Source of the DNA: Pseudomonadota bacterium
GTDB taxonomy: Bacteria; Pseudomonadota; Gammaproteobacteria; Xanthomonadales; Xanthomonadaceae
Assembly (NCBI GenBank): GCA_023388715.1
Contig: JAEWFT010000035.1
Location: forward strand, 18,315 to 82,314
Reading direction: 5' to 3'
Length of the DNA stretch: 64,000 nt
Position numbers and translations under genes: made by a program. The stretch's first letter is position 1. Each line of letters starts with the position of its first letter. Shown here piece by piece: positions 8,670 through 18,003 of this stretch. Below the pieces are notes generated by a model that saw only the letters and a list, made by a program, of their open reading frames with translations, made no database searches and was not told where the DNA came from.

Positions 8670-9587
8670 TCAGCCCTCGAGCTTCTGCAGCCAGCCGTGG
8701 CGGTCCGGCGTGCGCCCTTCGAACAGGCCGAAGAACAGGTCCTGCAGCTGGCGGGTCAGCGGCCCGGCCTTGCCGGCGCCGACCTGGCGGCCATCCACCG
8801 AGCGGATCGGGGTGATCTCGGCGGCCGTGCCGCACATGAACAGCTCGTCGCACAGGTACAGGTATTCGCGCGGCAGGTCGCGCTCGACCACGGCAATCCC
8901 GGCGTCGCGCGCCAGCGTGATGATCGAGTTGCGGGTGATGCCATTGAGCAGGGCGGCGCTGACCGGCGTGGTGTGCAGGGCACCGTCGAACACCAGGAAC
9001 AGGTTTTCGCCCGCGCCTTCGCTCAGTAGCCCGGTGGAGGCCAGCGCGATGCCTTCGCCAAAGCCGAGCCGGCGTGCCTCGCGCGCGACCAGGGTGCCCG
9101 ACAGGTAATTGCCGCCGGCCTTGGCACCGGCCGGGATCGTGTTCGGTGCGAACCGCTGCCAGCTCGACACGCAGGCGTCGATGCCGTTCTCCAGCGCCTC
9201 GGCGCCGAGGTACTGGCCCATCTTCCAGGTCGCCACGGCGACGTCCACGGGGGTCTCCGCGGAGAGCCCGAAGCCGCCCAGGCCGCGATAGGCCACGGGG
9301 CGCAGGTAATCGGTCTTGCCGTCGTTGGCGCGCACCACCTCGTGGCAGGCCGCGTTGATCTGCTCCAGCGAGTAGGGGATGTCGATCTCGTGGATCTTGG
9401 CCGACTGGAACAGCCGCCGGTTGTGGTCGTCGAGGCGGAAGATCACCGGCCCATCCGGCGTGGCATAGCAGCGGATGCCCTCGAACACCGACGAGCCGTA
9501 GTGCAGCGCGTGCGACATCACGTGGGTGGTGGCCTCGGCCCAGGGCTTGATCGTGCCGTTGTGCCAGATCCATTGCGGGTACTGCAT
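8670..9587 (-). CDS. ilvE: Branched-chain amino acid aminotransferase IlvE
   Basis: A PLP enzyme of fold type IV that transaminates the keto acids of leucine, isoleucine and valine. The start region HVMSHALHYGSSVFEGIRCY is diagnostic, the catalytic lysine is in GAKAGGNYLSG, and the GTAAEITP loop near residue 250 binds the cofactor phosphate. The ATG at 9587 gives 305 residues and has AAGG eight bases upstream; an ATG at 9593 and a GTG at 9596 are alternatives that add two or three residues. It is convergent with the histidine kinase with no gap. Confidence 0.94.
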   Translation of the reverse strand: MQYPQWIWHNGTIKPWAEATTHVMSHALHYGSSVFEGIRCYATPDGPVIFRLDDHNRRLFQSAKIHEIDIPYSLEQINAACHEVVRANDGKTDYLRPVAYRGLGGFGLSAETPVDVAVATWKMGQYLGAEALENGIDACVSSWQRFAPNTIPAGAKAGGNYLSGTLVAREARRLGFGEGIALASTGLLSEGAGENLFLVFDGALHTTPVSAALLNGITRNSIITLARDAGIAVVERDLPREYLYLCDELFMCGTAAEITPIRSVDGRQVGAGKAGPLTRQLQDLFFGLFEGRTPDRHGWLQKLEG

Positions 9588-9668
9588 CGCCATCACCTTG
9601 GGTCGCCTTCGTGATGGTTGATTTTGCCCGAACGCCGGCGCCGTTGCCTCAGGGCAGCGCCTGGCCCG

Positions 9669-10244
9669 TCACAGGCTGATCCAAAGGCATCCCATGCGCC
9701 TGCGCAACCCGAACATCACCCGCGAGGGCGTCCGTCCGTCGGACAGCACCTGTTCCACCCGCAGTCCGACCAGCCGGGGCGGGGACGCGGGCTTGCTGAT
9801 CACCTCGCCAGTAACCGGGTCGAATTCCGTGATGTCGTAGCCGAGCGCATTGGCGCCTCCGGCGTACATCGGCTGCACGTCGACCAGCGTGCGCGAGGCG
9901 ATGACCTGCAGGCGGTCCATCAGCCGATAGGCGTTCGTCGTCGACATCCCGGCCCAGTCGTACAGGCCCGCCACCTGGTTGACGTCGCCCGAGTTGAGTG
10001 CGCTACCGAGTTCATAGCCAAGGTCGGTGACGTTGCGGGCGCAGGCGGGCCTGCGGTATGCGCGATACAGGCTGCCCGTGGCAGGCGCGAGGTTGCGCTC
10101 CACCGCACCGATGTCCTCGCACTTGCGGTCGGTATACACCAGGGTGCCGTCGCTCGCGCTGCAGCGGCGCACCTGCGCACCTGCAGGCGCATGGGGAAAC
10201 GCTAACAACAGCGCCAACAACAGGAGGGGGAGCGGGTGCGGCAT
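9669..10244 (-). CDS. Exported protein with DUF4124-like N-terminus (copy 1)
   Basis: A 191-residue protein of unknown function. A signal peptide (to about residue 23, HAPAGAQ) precedes the segment VRRCSASDGTLVYTDRKCED, which resembles the short DUF4124 fold (Cys, aromatic, D-G, Y-T). The rest is shared with the gene immediately upstream at 10286-10945: the segment DVNQVAGLYDWAGM and a closing GC-aromatic motif (GCLWISL). The pair is therefore a tandem duplication. Six cysteines after the signal peptide suggest periplasmic disulfides. No function is inferred. Confidence 0.75.
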   Translation of the reverse strand: MPHPLPLLLLALLLAFPHAPAGAQVRRCSASDGTLVYTDRKCEDIGAVERNLAPATGSLYRAYRRPACARNVTDLGYELGSALNSGDVNQVAGLYDWAGMSTTNAYRLMDRLQVIASRTLVDVQPMYAGGANALGYDITEFDPVTGEVISKPASPPRLVGLRVEQVLSDGRTPSRVMFGLRRRMGCLWISL

Positions 10245-10285
10245 CCGCCCAGCTTAGGCGGCGCGTCGCCGCGCGCAAAGTACCG

Positions 10286-10945
10286 TCAGCCGTAGCGCAG
10301 GAAATAGCAGCCCTGGTGGCGGGTGACACGGAAATCGTCGACCGTGGTCGCGTTTCCGGCGGAGGCGAGGGTGAGCTGCATCATCCCGCCGGCGTCGGGA
10401 ACCGACGTCCCAAGGCCAATGCTGGCCTCGAAATAGTCGGCATCCACCACTTGCTGCGAGGCCGACATCCGCTCCAGCTGGCGCATGATCTGCTGGGCCT
10501 GGTCGTTGCGCATGCCGGCCCAGTCGAAGCTTTCGGCGACGCGGTTGACATCGCGGGCGGCCATCGACGCCTGCAGGTCGACCGCTAGCTGCTCGGGCGA
10601 AGCCGCGCAGCCGCTTGTGACCGGCCGACGCACCGGCACCACGTTGCCGACGATGCGATCCGCATCCAGCTCGGCAAGCGCAGCTTCCGGATCCTGGCCG
10701 TTCTGTTCCGCGGTCATGCGCACTTCGCGGCGCTGGTCCGACTTGATCCGGTTCAGGACGTCAGCATCCATGGGCACCGAGCTGCCGCCGAAGCTTGCGC
10801 ATGACTTGTTGGTGTACATGCGGGTGCCGTCCGGCATCTCGCAGCGCAGTACGCTGGCGGTGGCGAATGCATTGCGCGGCATCGCGGGAAGCACGGCGAT
10901 GGCGACGGCGGCGGCGAGGGAGGCAGAGGCAAGCAGGGCGCGCAT
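10286..10945 (-). CDS. Exported protein with DUF4124-like N-terminus (copy 2)
   Basis: A 219-residue paralogue of the next gene downstream (9669-10244), separated by 41 bp and on the same strand. It has a signal peptide (to about residue 29), then VLRCEMPDGTRMYTNKSCAS, the DUF4124-like unit. A linker absent from the other copy follows (residues about 50-105, with many charged residues), then the shared segment DVNRVAESFDWAGM and the C-terminal GCYFLRYG. The two copies have diverged strongly outside these motifs, so the duplication is old. Function unknown. Confidence 0.75.
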   Translation of the reverse strand: MRALLASASLAAAVAIAVLPAMPRNAFATASVLRCEMPDGTRMYTNKSCASFGGSSVPMDADVLNRIKSDQRREVRMTAEQNGQDPEAALAELDADRIVGNVVPVRRPVTSGCAASPEQLAVDLQASMAARDVNRVAESFDWAGMRNDQAQQIMRQLERMSASQQVVDADYFEASIGLGTSVPDAGGMMQLTLASAGNATTVDDFRVTRHQGCYFLRYG

Positions 10946-11043
10946 GGCGGTGGTTCTTTGGCAGCGAGCCGTTCTTGGCTCGCGGCTAGGTTCGCCGCCG
11001 CACGGTCAAGGCACCGTCGCAAATCGCCCAACCCGCGCTGAAC

Positions 11044-11877
11044 TCACGCCATTTTCGCAAGCACGTTCAGAGAGGGTTTTGCAAGATTAAGCGTGTAGAA
11101 ATGCAGCGCGGGGGCACCGCCCGCCACCAGGCGCTCGCACATGCTGGCGACGACGTCCGCCGCGAACGCGCGGATGCTCGCGGCATCGTCGCCGTACGCA
11201 CGCATGCGCTGCGACACCCAGCGCGGGATCTCGGCGCCACAGCTTTCCGAGAAGCGCCGCAGCTGGCTGAAGTTCGAGATCGGCATGATGCCCGGGACGA
11301 TCGGGATGTCGATCCCGAGCGCGCGCGCATCGTCGACGAACCGGAAATAGGCGTCGGTGTTGTAGAAGTACTGGGTGATCGCCACGTTGGCGCCGGCGTC
11401 GACCTTGCGCTTGAAGTTGCGCAGGTCAGCCAGCGCGTCGGGTGCCTGCGGATGGGTTTCCGGGTAGGCGCCCACCGCGATGCGGAAATGCTCGCCGTGC
11501 TCGGCGCGCACCAGTGCGATCAGGTCGGAGGCGTATTGCAGCTCACCGGCATTGCCCATGCCCGAGGGCAGGTCGCCCCGCAGCGCGACCAGCTTGCGGC
11601 AGCCAAGCGCGCGGTACAGGCGCAACAGCTCGCGCAGTTCCTCGCGGGTGCCGCCGACGCAGGAGATGTGCGGCACCGCTTCCAGCCCGTGCGACTGCCG
11701 CAGGTGGCGCACCGTTTCCGAGGTGTAGGCCAGGGTGGAGCCGCCCGCGCCAAAGGTGCAGGACACGTACTCCGGCGCATGCGCCTTCAGCCTCTCGACG
11801 CTGCGGTCGAGCTGCGCGCGCTGCTCGTCGGTCTTGGGCGGGTAAAACTCGAACGAAACAGGAACGCCGATCGCCAT
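11044..11877 (-). CDS. metF: 5,10-methylenetetrahydrofolate reductase MetF
   Basis: A 277-residue flavin TIM-barrel enzyme that makes 5-methyltetrahydrofolate for methionine synthesis. The N-terminus VSFEFYPPKTDEQ contains the catalytic glutamate. SCTFGAGGST, ALRGDLP, ITQYFYN and VPGIMPI are all family motifs. It lies 73 bp after ahcY on the same strand, in a methyl-cycle pair typical of Xanthomonads, but a strong intrinsic terminator sits in between, so metF must rely on read-through or on a promoter not recognised here. Confidence 0.95.
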   Translation of the reverse strand: MAIGVPVSFEFYPPKTDEQRAQLDRSVERLKAHAPEYVSCTFGAGGSTLAYTSETVRHLRQSHGLEAVPHISCVGGTREELRELLRLYRALGCRKLVALRGDLPSGMGNAGELQYASDLIALVRAEHGEHFRIAVGAYPETHPQAPDALADLRNFKRKVDAGANVAITQYFYNTDAYFRFVDDARALGIDIPIVPGIMPISNFSQLRRFSESCGAEIPRWVSQRMRAYGDDAASIRAFAADVVASMCERLVAGGAPALHFYTLNLAKPSLNVLAKMA

Positions 11878-11906
11878 GCTCGACTCCGTGGAACGGCCGC
11901 TTGCAG

Positions 11907-11937
11907 GAAAACCGCCCCGCGCAGGGGCGCGGGGCGG
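11907..11937 (-). terminator. Intrinsic terminator between ahcY and metF
   Basis: Read on the minus strand, CCGCCCCGCG and CGCGGGGCGG form a perfect 10-bp GC stem around a six-base loop, followed directly by TTTT. It lies 13 bp after the ahcY stop and 30 bp before the metF start. Confidence 0.85.
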
Positions 11938-11950
11938 GCGTCAGCACACC

Positions 11951-13393
11951 TCAGTAGCGGTAATGCTCCGGCTTGTACGGGCCGTTCAGTGGCACGCCAA
12001 GGTAGGCGGCCTGCTCGGGCGTCAGCCTGGTCAGCTTCACCCCGATCTTCTCCAGGTGCAGGCGCGCGACTTCCTCGTCGAGCTTCTTCGGCAGGATGTA
12101 GACCTTCGGCTCGTAGAAATCCTTGTTCGCCCACAGGTCGATCTGCGCAAGGGTCTGGTTGGAGAACGAGTTCGACATCACGAAGCTCGGGTGGCCGGTG
12201 GCGCAGCCCAGGTTCACCAGCCGGCCTTCGGCCAGCAGGAAGATCGAGTTGCCGCCGTCGAAGGTGAACTTGTCGACCTGCGGCTTGATGTTGGTCCGGG
12301 TCGCGCCGCTGGCATACAGCGCATCGACCTGGATCTCGTTGTCGAAGTGGCCGATGTTGCAGACGATCGCCTGGTCCTTCATCGCCCGCATGTGGTCGCG
12401 CGTGATCACGTCCTTGTTGCCGGTGGTGGTGACGTAGATGTCGCCGGTGCCGAGGGTGTCCTCGACCGGGGCCACCTCGAAGCCTTCCATCGCCGCCTGC
12501 AGCGCGCAGATCGGGTCGATCTCGGTGACGATCACGCGCGCGCCGTAGGCGCGTAGCGAGGCGGCCGAACCCTTGCCGACATCGCCGTAGCCGCAGACCA
12601 CCGCGACCTTGCCGGCCAGCATGACGTCCAGCGCGCGCTTGAGGCCGTCGGCCAGCGACTCGCGGCAGCCGTACAGGTTGTCGAACTTGGACTTGGTGAC
12701 CGAGTCGTTGACGTTGATCGCCGGCACCAGCAGCTTGCCGTCCTGCGCCAGCTGGTAGAGGCGGTGGACGCCGGTGGTGGTCTCCTCGGAGACGCCCTTC
12801 CAGTCGGCGACCACGCGCGCCCAGTAGCCCGGGCGCTCCTTGGCGACGCGCTTGAGCAGGTTCTTGATCACCTGCTCCTCGTGGTTGCCGGACGCGGTGT
12901 CGACCCAGTCGCTGCCCTGCTCGAGCTCGAGGCCCTTGTGGATCAGCAGGGTGACGTCGCCGCCGTCGTCCACCACCAGCTCGGGGCCGGTGAGCGTGCC
13001 GTCGGGCAGGGTGAAGGTCAGCGCGTCCAGCGTGCAGTCCCAGTATTCCTCCAGCGTCTCGCCCTTCCACGCGAACACGGGGGTGCCGGTGGCGGCGATC
13101 GCGGCGGCGGCATGGTCCTGGGTGCTGAAGATGTTGCAGGACGCCCAGCGCACGTCGGCGCCGATGTCCTTCAGGGTCTCGATCAGCACCGCGGTCTGGA
13201 TGGTCATGTGCAGCGAGCCGGTCACGCGCACGCCCTTGAGCGGCGCCTGCGGGGCGTACTTGCGGCGGATGGACATCAAGCCGGGCATCTCGTGCTCGGC
13301 GATGTCGATCTCCTTGCGGCCCCAATCGGCCAGGGAGATGTCGGCGACCTTGTAGTCGCCTTCGGTGGAGAAGGTCTTGAGCTGGGCGTTCAT
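11951..13393 (-). CDS. ahcY: S-adenosylhomocysteinase AhcY
   Basis: A 480-residue NAD-dependent hydrolase that splits S-adenosylhomocysteine into adenosine and homocysteine and so clears the product inhibitor of methyltransferases. The substrate domain contains [16 protein letters not shown] and the NAD domain the Rossmann loop [12 protein letters not shown]. The C-terminus [12 protein letters not shown] is invariant in the family. Length includes the insertion common to proteobacterial forms. An SAH riboswitch occupies its leader, so expression should rise when SAH accumulates. GGAAG lies about nine bases before the ATG. Confidence 0.97.
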   Translation of the reverse strand: MNAQLKTFSTEGDYKVADISLADWGRKEIDIAEHEMPGLMSIRRKYAPQAPLKGVRVTGSLHMTIQTAVLIETLKDIGADVRWASCNIFSTQDHAAAAIAATGTPVFAWKGETLEEYWDCTLDALTFTLPDGTLTGPELVVDDGGDVTLLIHKGLELEQGSDWVDTASGNHEEQVIKNLLKRVAKERPGYWARVVADWKGVSEETTTGVHRLYQLAQDGKLLVPAINVNDSVTKSKFDNLYGCRESLADGLKRALDVMLAGKVAVVCGYGDVGKGSAASLRAYGARVIVTEIDPICALQAAMEGFEVAPVEDTLGTGDIYVTTTGNKDVITRDHMRAMKDQAIVCNIGHFDNEIQVDALYASGATRTNIKPQVDKFTFDGGNSIFLLAEGRLVNLGCATGHPSFVMSNSFSNQTLAQIDLWANKDFYEPKVYILPKKLDEEVARLHLEKIGVKLTRLTPEQAAYLGVPLNGPYKPEHYRY

Positions 13394-13424
13394 GTCGGTG
13401 CTTCCGTGGTCGAAGTGATTCGGT

Positions 13425-13503
13425 CACGGGCGCCGTTGTTGACATCGCCGAGCCTGGTCGCGGTGGAGTCGGGTGACTCGCGCGATCGCAGCGCCCCTCG
13501 GCG
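13425..13503 (-). promoter_or_regulatory. SAH riboswitch upstream of ahcY
   Basis: Read on the minus strand, the leader contains the conserved blocks of this class: CCGAGGGGCGCTGC, CCAGGCTCGG and AACAACGGCGCCC. P1 is GCCGAG (13502-13497) with CTCGGC (13452-13447), six perfect pairs. P2 contains GAGTC-ACCC-GACTC. The pseudoknot is GGGCGC (13496-13491) with GCGCCC (13433-13428). The aptamer begins eight bases after a -10 box and ends about 34 nt before the ahcY ATG. SAH binding is known to switch such leaders on, which fits the hydrolase encoded downstream. Confidence 0.95.
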
Positions 13504-13510
13504 GGTGATC

Positions 13511-13516
13511 AGTATA
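13511..13516 (-). promoter_or_regulatory. -10 box of the ahcY transcript
   Basis: TATACT on the minus strand, eight bases ahead of the riboswitch P1. No good -35 hexamer is found at 16-18 bp. Its position places the transcript start at the beginning of the aptamer. Confidence 0.6.
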
Positions 13517-13563
13517 TCGCACCATCGCGATGAATGGATGCACCGCCCTGAACGCGGGGAAAT

Positions 13564-15435
13564 TCAGCCGTCCAGCGCTTCCCAACGTGCATAGGCGGCG
13601 TCCAGCTCGTGCTGCGCCGCCACCAGCGCGGCATTGGCGCGCTGCTGGTCCGCCGGCTCCTGCCGGTAGAACGCCGGATCCTGCATGCCCGCGGTGCGCG
13701 CCGCGACGTCGGCCTCCAGCTGTTCGATGCGCGCCGGCAACAACTCCAGCTCGCGCTGGTCCTTGTAGCTGAGCTTCTTCCTCGCGGGCGCCGGCAATGG
13801 CTCCGCAGACGCGGCCGCGACGGCCGGCGCGAGGGGGAAGGACTGCGCGGCGGGTGGCGCGCCGGGGCGCTGCCGCAGCCAGTCGCTGTAGCCGCCCACG
13901 TAGTCGCCGAGGCGCCCATCGCCTTCCAGCGCCAGCGTGCTGGTGACCACGTTGTCGAGGAAATCGCGGTCGTGGCTGACCAGCAGCAGGGTGCCCTGGT
14001 AATCCAGCAGCAGTTCCTCCAGCAACTCCAGTGTCTCCACGTCGAGGTCGTTGGTGGGTTCGTCCATCACCAGCAGGTTGGACGGCTGCGCGAACAGCCG
14101 CGCCAGCAGCAGGCGGTTGCGCTCGCCGCCCGACAGGCGGGTGATCGGCGCGCGCGCGCGCTCCGGCGAGAACAGGAACTCCTGCAGGTAGCCGATGATG
14201 TGCTTGCGGCTGCCGTTGATCTCGACGAAGTCGTGGCCGCCGGCCACGTTTTCCAGCGCGCTGCGGGTTTCATCCAGCTGGCTGCGGTGCTGGTCGAAAT
14301 AGGCGACCTGCAGGTTGGTGCCCATTGCCACCGTGCCCGCATCGGGAACGAGCTCGCCCAGCAGGATCTTCAGCAGGGTGGACTTGCCGGAACCATTCGG
14401 GCCAATGATGCCGATGCGGTCGCCGCGCAGGATGGTCGTCGAGGCATCGCGCAGGATGCGCTTGTCCCCGAATGCCTGCGACACGCCGGTCATCTCGATG
14501 ACCTTCTTGCCCGACGCCTGGCCGCTTGCCGCTTCCATCTTCACCTTGCCGGTGAGCTCGCGGCGCGCGGCGCGCTCGCGGCGCATGGCCTTGAGCGCGG
14601 TGACGCGGCCTTCGTTGCGGGTGCGACGGGCCTTGATGCCCTGCCGGATCCACACTTCCTCCTGCGCCAGCAGCTTGTCGAACCGCGCATTTTCCTGCGC
14701 CTGCGCGTGCAGGCGTTCCTCGCGGCGGCGCAGGTAGTTGTCGTAGTCGCCGGGCCAGCTGGTGACCTGGCCGCGGTCGATCTCGACGATGCGGGTGGCC
14801 AGCGCGCGCAGGAAGCTGCGGTCGTGGGTGACGAAGACCAGGCTGCCGGGGAAGCCCTTGAGGAAGCTTTCCAGCCAGTCGATCGCCTCGATGTCGAGGT
14901 GGTTGGTGGGCTCGTCCAGCAGCAGGATGTCGGGCGCGCGCACCAGCGCCTGCGCCAGCAGGACGCGCCGCTTCATGCCGCCCGACAGCGATGGGAAATC
15001 GACGTCTTCCGGCAGTTCCAGTTTTTCCAGCACCTGCGACACGCGGCGATCCAGGTCCCAGCCGCGGCGCGCCTCGATCTGCGTCTGCGCCTCCGCCATC
15101 GCGTCCATGTCGCCGTCGTGCACTGCATGGTGGTATCGGGCCAGCAGCGCGCCCAGGTCGCCCAGTCCTTCCGCGACGACATCGAACACCGATCCCTGCG
15201 TGTCATGCGGCACTTCCTGCGCCATCCGCGCCACCACCACCCCGCCCTGCACGCGGACCTCGCCATCGTCCGGGCGGATCTCGCCGGCCATCAGCCGCAT
15301 CAGGGTGGACTTGCCGGCGCCATTGCGGCCGACGATGCAGACGCGTTCGCCGGGTTCGATGGTCAGGTCGACGTGGTCGAGCAGCAGCGGGCCGCCGACG
15401 CCATAGTCGACGCGCTGGAAATGGAGGAGGGGCAT
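13564..15435 (-). CDS. ABC-F family ATPase, Uup-like
   Basis: A 623-residue soluble protein with two ABC domains and no membrane helices. Walker A motifs are GRNGAGKST (about 38-46) and GPNGSGKST (about 345-353), with signature motifs LSGGMKRR and LSGGERNR and Walker B DEPTNHLD and DEPTNDLD. The arginine- and lysine-rich linker between the domains is the P-site interaction motif of ABC-F proteins, which bind the ribosomal E site or rescue stalled translation. A helical C-terminal tail of about 70 residues (from roughly KKLSYKDQRELELLPARIEQ onward) is the coiled-coil DNA-binding end typical of Uup. It stops 48 bp before the ahcY -10 box. Confidence 0.9.
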   Translation of the reverse strand: MPLLHFQRVDYGVGGPLLLDHVDLTIEPGERVCIVGRNGAGKSTLMRLMAGEIRPDDGEVRVQGGVVVARMAQEVPHDTQGSVFDVVAEGLGDLGALLARYHHAVHDGDMDAMAEAQTQIEARRGWDLDRRVSQVLEKLELPEDVDFPSLSGGMKRRVLLAQALVRAPDILLLDEPTNHLDIEAIDWLESFLKGFPGSLVFVTHDRSFLRALATRIVEIDRGQVTSWPGDYDNYLRRREERLHAQAQENARFDKLLAQEEVWIRQGIKARRTRNEGRVTALKAMRRERAARRELTGKVKMEAASGQASGKKVIEMTGVSQAFGDKRILRDASTTILRGDRIGIIGPNGSGKSTLLKILLGELVPDAGTVAMGTNLQVAYFDQHRSQLDETRSALENVAGGHDFVEINGSRKHIIGYLQEFLFSPERARAPITRLSGGERNRLLLARLFAQPSNLLVMDEPTNDLDVETLELLEELLLDYQGTLLLVSHDRDFLDNVVTSTLALEGDGRLGDYVGGYSDWLRQRPGAPPAAQSFPLAPAVAAASAEPLPAPARKKLSYKDQRELELLPARIEQLEADVAARTAGMQDPAFYRQEPADQQRANAALVAAQHELDAAYARWEALDG

Positions 15436-15520
15436 GCGCGCATTCTAGCGGCGCGGCTTGCGGCCGGTTCGCAGTCGCGTTGGCGTCATGGCATGCTCGG
15501 GCCTCATCCGGAGGACCACG

Positions 15521-17983
15521 ATGCGTTCGATTCCCTTCGCCGGCAGCCTGCTGCTGGCCCTGTGCCTGCTTGTCCCCGAGCCCGCGCCGGCGCAGGACGG
15601 GTACCGCGAACCCGATGCCGCCCTCAAGGCGATCGTCGATGCGCCGCGCGCGCCGCAGGTGTCGCTCAGCCCGCGCCGCGACCTGGTGGCGTTCACCGGG
15701 ATGCCCGGCCTGCCCGGCATCGACGTGGTCGCGCAGCCGGAGCTCAAGCTGGCGGGGGTGCGCATCCATCCGAAGGTGTTCGCGCGCAGCAGCTTCACCT
15801 TCGGCAACGACTTCTGGCTGATGGACGTGGCGAGCGGCGAGGAACTGCGCATCGCCGGGCTGCCGCAGCCGCTGTCGATCGCCGGCAGCGCGTGGTCGCC
15901 GGACCAGAAGTACGTGGTGCTCAACCAGGTGGAGCCGGCCAAGGGCACCAACGCGCTGTGGCTGGTCGACGTGGCCGCGCGCCGCGCCAGGCTATTGCTG
16001 GCGCAGCCGCTCAACAGCGTGGCCGGCAGCGGCTACCGCTGGATGCCGGACAGCCGCCGCCTGCTGGTGAACCTGCGGCCGACCGGCCTCGGGCCGCTGC
16101 CGGAGGCCGACGGCGTGCCCACCGGGCCGGCGATCCAGCAGACCGGCGCAACCGGCCGCGTGGTCAGCGTGCGTACCTACCAGGACCTGCTGCGCAACGA
16201 AGCCGACGCGCGCCAGTTCGAATACCTGCTGCGCTCGCAGCCGGCGCTGGTGGGCGTGGACGGCAAGGTGGTGCCGGTGGGCGCGGCCGACCTGTACACC
16301 GGGCTGTCGGCATCGCCCGATGGCAGGTTCGTGCTGACCCAGCGCATCACCCGGCCGTTTTCCTACCTGGTGCCGTACAGCGCGTTCCCGCGCGTGGTGG
16401 AAGTGCGCGACCTCACCGGCAATGTCGTCCACACGGTGGCGAAGTTGCCGCTGGTGGAAGGCCTGCCCACCGGCAACGACGCGGTCCCCACCGGCGTGCG
16501 TGCGATCGGTTGGCGCGGCGATGCCGACGCCACCCTGGTCTGGGCGGAGGCCCAGGACGGCGGCGATCCGGCGCGGCCTGCCGACGTGCGCGACATCGTC
16601 TACCTGCAGGCGGCGCCGTTCCGCGATCCGCCGGTGGTGCTGGCGCGATTGGCCAGCCGCTACAGCGGCGTCCAGTGGGGCCGCGGCGACTTCGCCCTGC
16701 TCAACGAATACTGGTGGAAGACGCGCCAGTTCAAGACCTGGCGGGTGCAGCCGGACGCCCCGCAGGCGGCGCCGGTGGCGTTCGATGGCGGTAGCAGCGA
16801 GGACCGCTACGCCGACCGCGGCAACGTGGTGCAGACGCTGAACCCGCAGGGCCGCTTCCTGATCCAGTTCAGCGAGGACGGGCAGGCGCTGTACCGCATC
16901 GGCGAGGGCGCCTCGCCGGAGGGCGACCGCCCCTTCCTGGACCGGCAGTCGCTGGTCGATGGCACCGCCACCCGCCTGTTCCATTCCGCCGCGCCGTATT
17001 ACGAGCGCCCGCTGGTGCTGCTGGATGCCGGCGCCCGCCGCATCATCACCAGCCGCGAATCGCAGACCGAGCGCGCGAACTACTACGTGCGCCAGACCGG
17101 CAGCGAGGCGGCGCCAGTGGCGCTGACCCGCTTCCCGCATCCCACCCCGCAGCTGCGCGACGTGCAGAAGGAACTCATCCGCTACAAGCGCGCGGACGGG
17201 GTGGAACTGACGGGGACCCTGTACCTGCCACCAGGCTATGACGCGGTACGCGACGGGCCGCTGCCGCTGCTGATGTGGGCCTACCCGGCCGAGTTCAAAT
17301 CCGCGGCGGCCGCAAGCCAGGTCAGCGGCTCGCCGTACCGCTTCAACGGCATCAGCTACTGGGGGCCGTTGCCCTATCTGGCCACGGGTTACGCGGTGCT
17401 GGACGATCCGTCGATGCCGATCGTGGGCGAGGGCGATGCCGAGCCGAACGACACCTACGTGGCGCAGCTCACCGCCAATGCGCAAGCCGCGGTGGACGAG
17501 GTGGTGCGCCGCGGCGTGGCCGACCGCGACCGCATCGCGGTGGGCGGGCATTCCTACGGTGCGTTCATGACCGCCAACCTGCTCGCGCACACCCGCCTGT
17601 TCAGGGCCGGCATCGCCCGCAGCGGCGCCTACAACCGAACCCTCACGCCGTTCGGCTTCCAGTCGGAGGAACGCAATTTCTGGCAGGCGCCGCAGACCTA
17701 CGCGGCGATGTCGCCGTTCCACCACGCCGGCCGGATCAAGGATGCGCTGCTGCTGATCCACGGCGAACAGGACAACAATTCCGGCACCTTCCCGATGCAG
17801 AGCGAGCGCCTGTTCGCGGCGGTGAAGGGGCTGGGCGGCAATGCGCGGCTGGTGATGCTGCCGAACGAGTCGCACGGCTACCGCGCGCGCGAATCGATCA
17901 TGACCATGCTGGCCGAGACCAGCGACTGGCTCGACCGCCATGTCAAGAACGCCAGGCCGGTGGCGGACGCGGCCGGGAACTAA
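15521..17983 (+). CDS. Exported S9-family (prolyl oligopeptidase-like) peptidase
   Basis: An 820-residue secreted serine peptidase. A signal peptide (RSIPFAGSLLLALCLL) ends at PAPAQ. The first ~560 residues should form the beta-propeller gate. The alpha/beta-hydrolase domain follows, with the nucleophile in GGHSYGAFM (Ser678), Asp751 in GEQDNNSG and His785 in ESHGYRARE. The NSGTFPMQSER segment is typical of the glutamyl/dipeptidyl S9 peptidases found in Xanthomonads. The start at 15521 is set by GGAGGA six bases upstream. It probably acts in the periplasm on peptides. Confidence 0.92.
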   Translation: MRSIPFAGSLLLALCLLVPEPAPAQDGYREPDAALKAIVDAPRAPQVSLSPRRDLVAFTGMPGLPGIDVVAQPELKLAGVRIHPKVFARSSFTFGNDFWLMDVASGEELRIAGLPQPLSIAGSAWSPDQKYVVLNQVEPAKGTNALWLVDVAARRARLLLAQPLNSVAGSGYRWMPDSRRLLVNLRPTGLGPLPEADGVPTGPAIQQTGATGRVVSVRTYQDLLRNEADARQFEYLLRSQPALVGVDGKVVPVGAADLYTGLSASPDGRFVLTQRITRPFSYLVPYSAFPRVVEVRDLTGNVVHTVAKLPLVEGLPTGNDAVPTGVRAIGWRGDADATLVWAEAQDGGDPARPADVRDIVYLQAAPFRDPPVVLARLASRYSGVQWGRGDFALLNEYWWKTRQFKTWRVQPDAPQAAPVAFDGGSSEDRYADRGNVVQTLNPQGRFLIQFSEDGQALYRIGEGASPEGDRPFLDRQSLVDGTATRLFHSAAPYYERPLVLLDAGARRIITSRESQTERANYYVRQTGSEAAPVALTRFPHPTPQLRDVQKELIRYKRADGVELTGTLYLPPGYDAVRDGPLPLLMWAYPAEFKSAAAASQVSGSPYRFNGISYWGPLPYLATGYAVLDDPSMPIVGEGDAEPNDTYVAQLTANAQAAVDEVVRRGVADRDRIAVGGHSYGAFMTANLLAHTRLFRAGIARSGAYNRTLTPFGFQSEERNFWQAPQTYAAMSPFHHAGRIKDALLLIHGEQDNNSGTFPMQSERLFAAVKGLGGNARLVMLPNESHGYRARESIMTMLAETSDWLDRHVKNARPVADAAGN

Positions 17984-18003
17984 GCCTCGCGGGATCGCGC
18001 AAA

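Noticed and set aside
13609..16794. Open frame of 1061 codons on the plus strand across the ABC-F gene and the S9 peptidase
   Set aside because: It is antisense to one clear gene and out of frame with the other. Its translation is repetitive Arg/Ala/Gly-rich sequence without motifs, an effect of GC-rich codon use.
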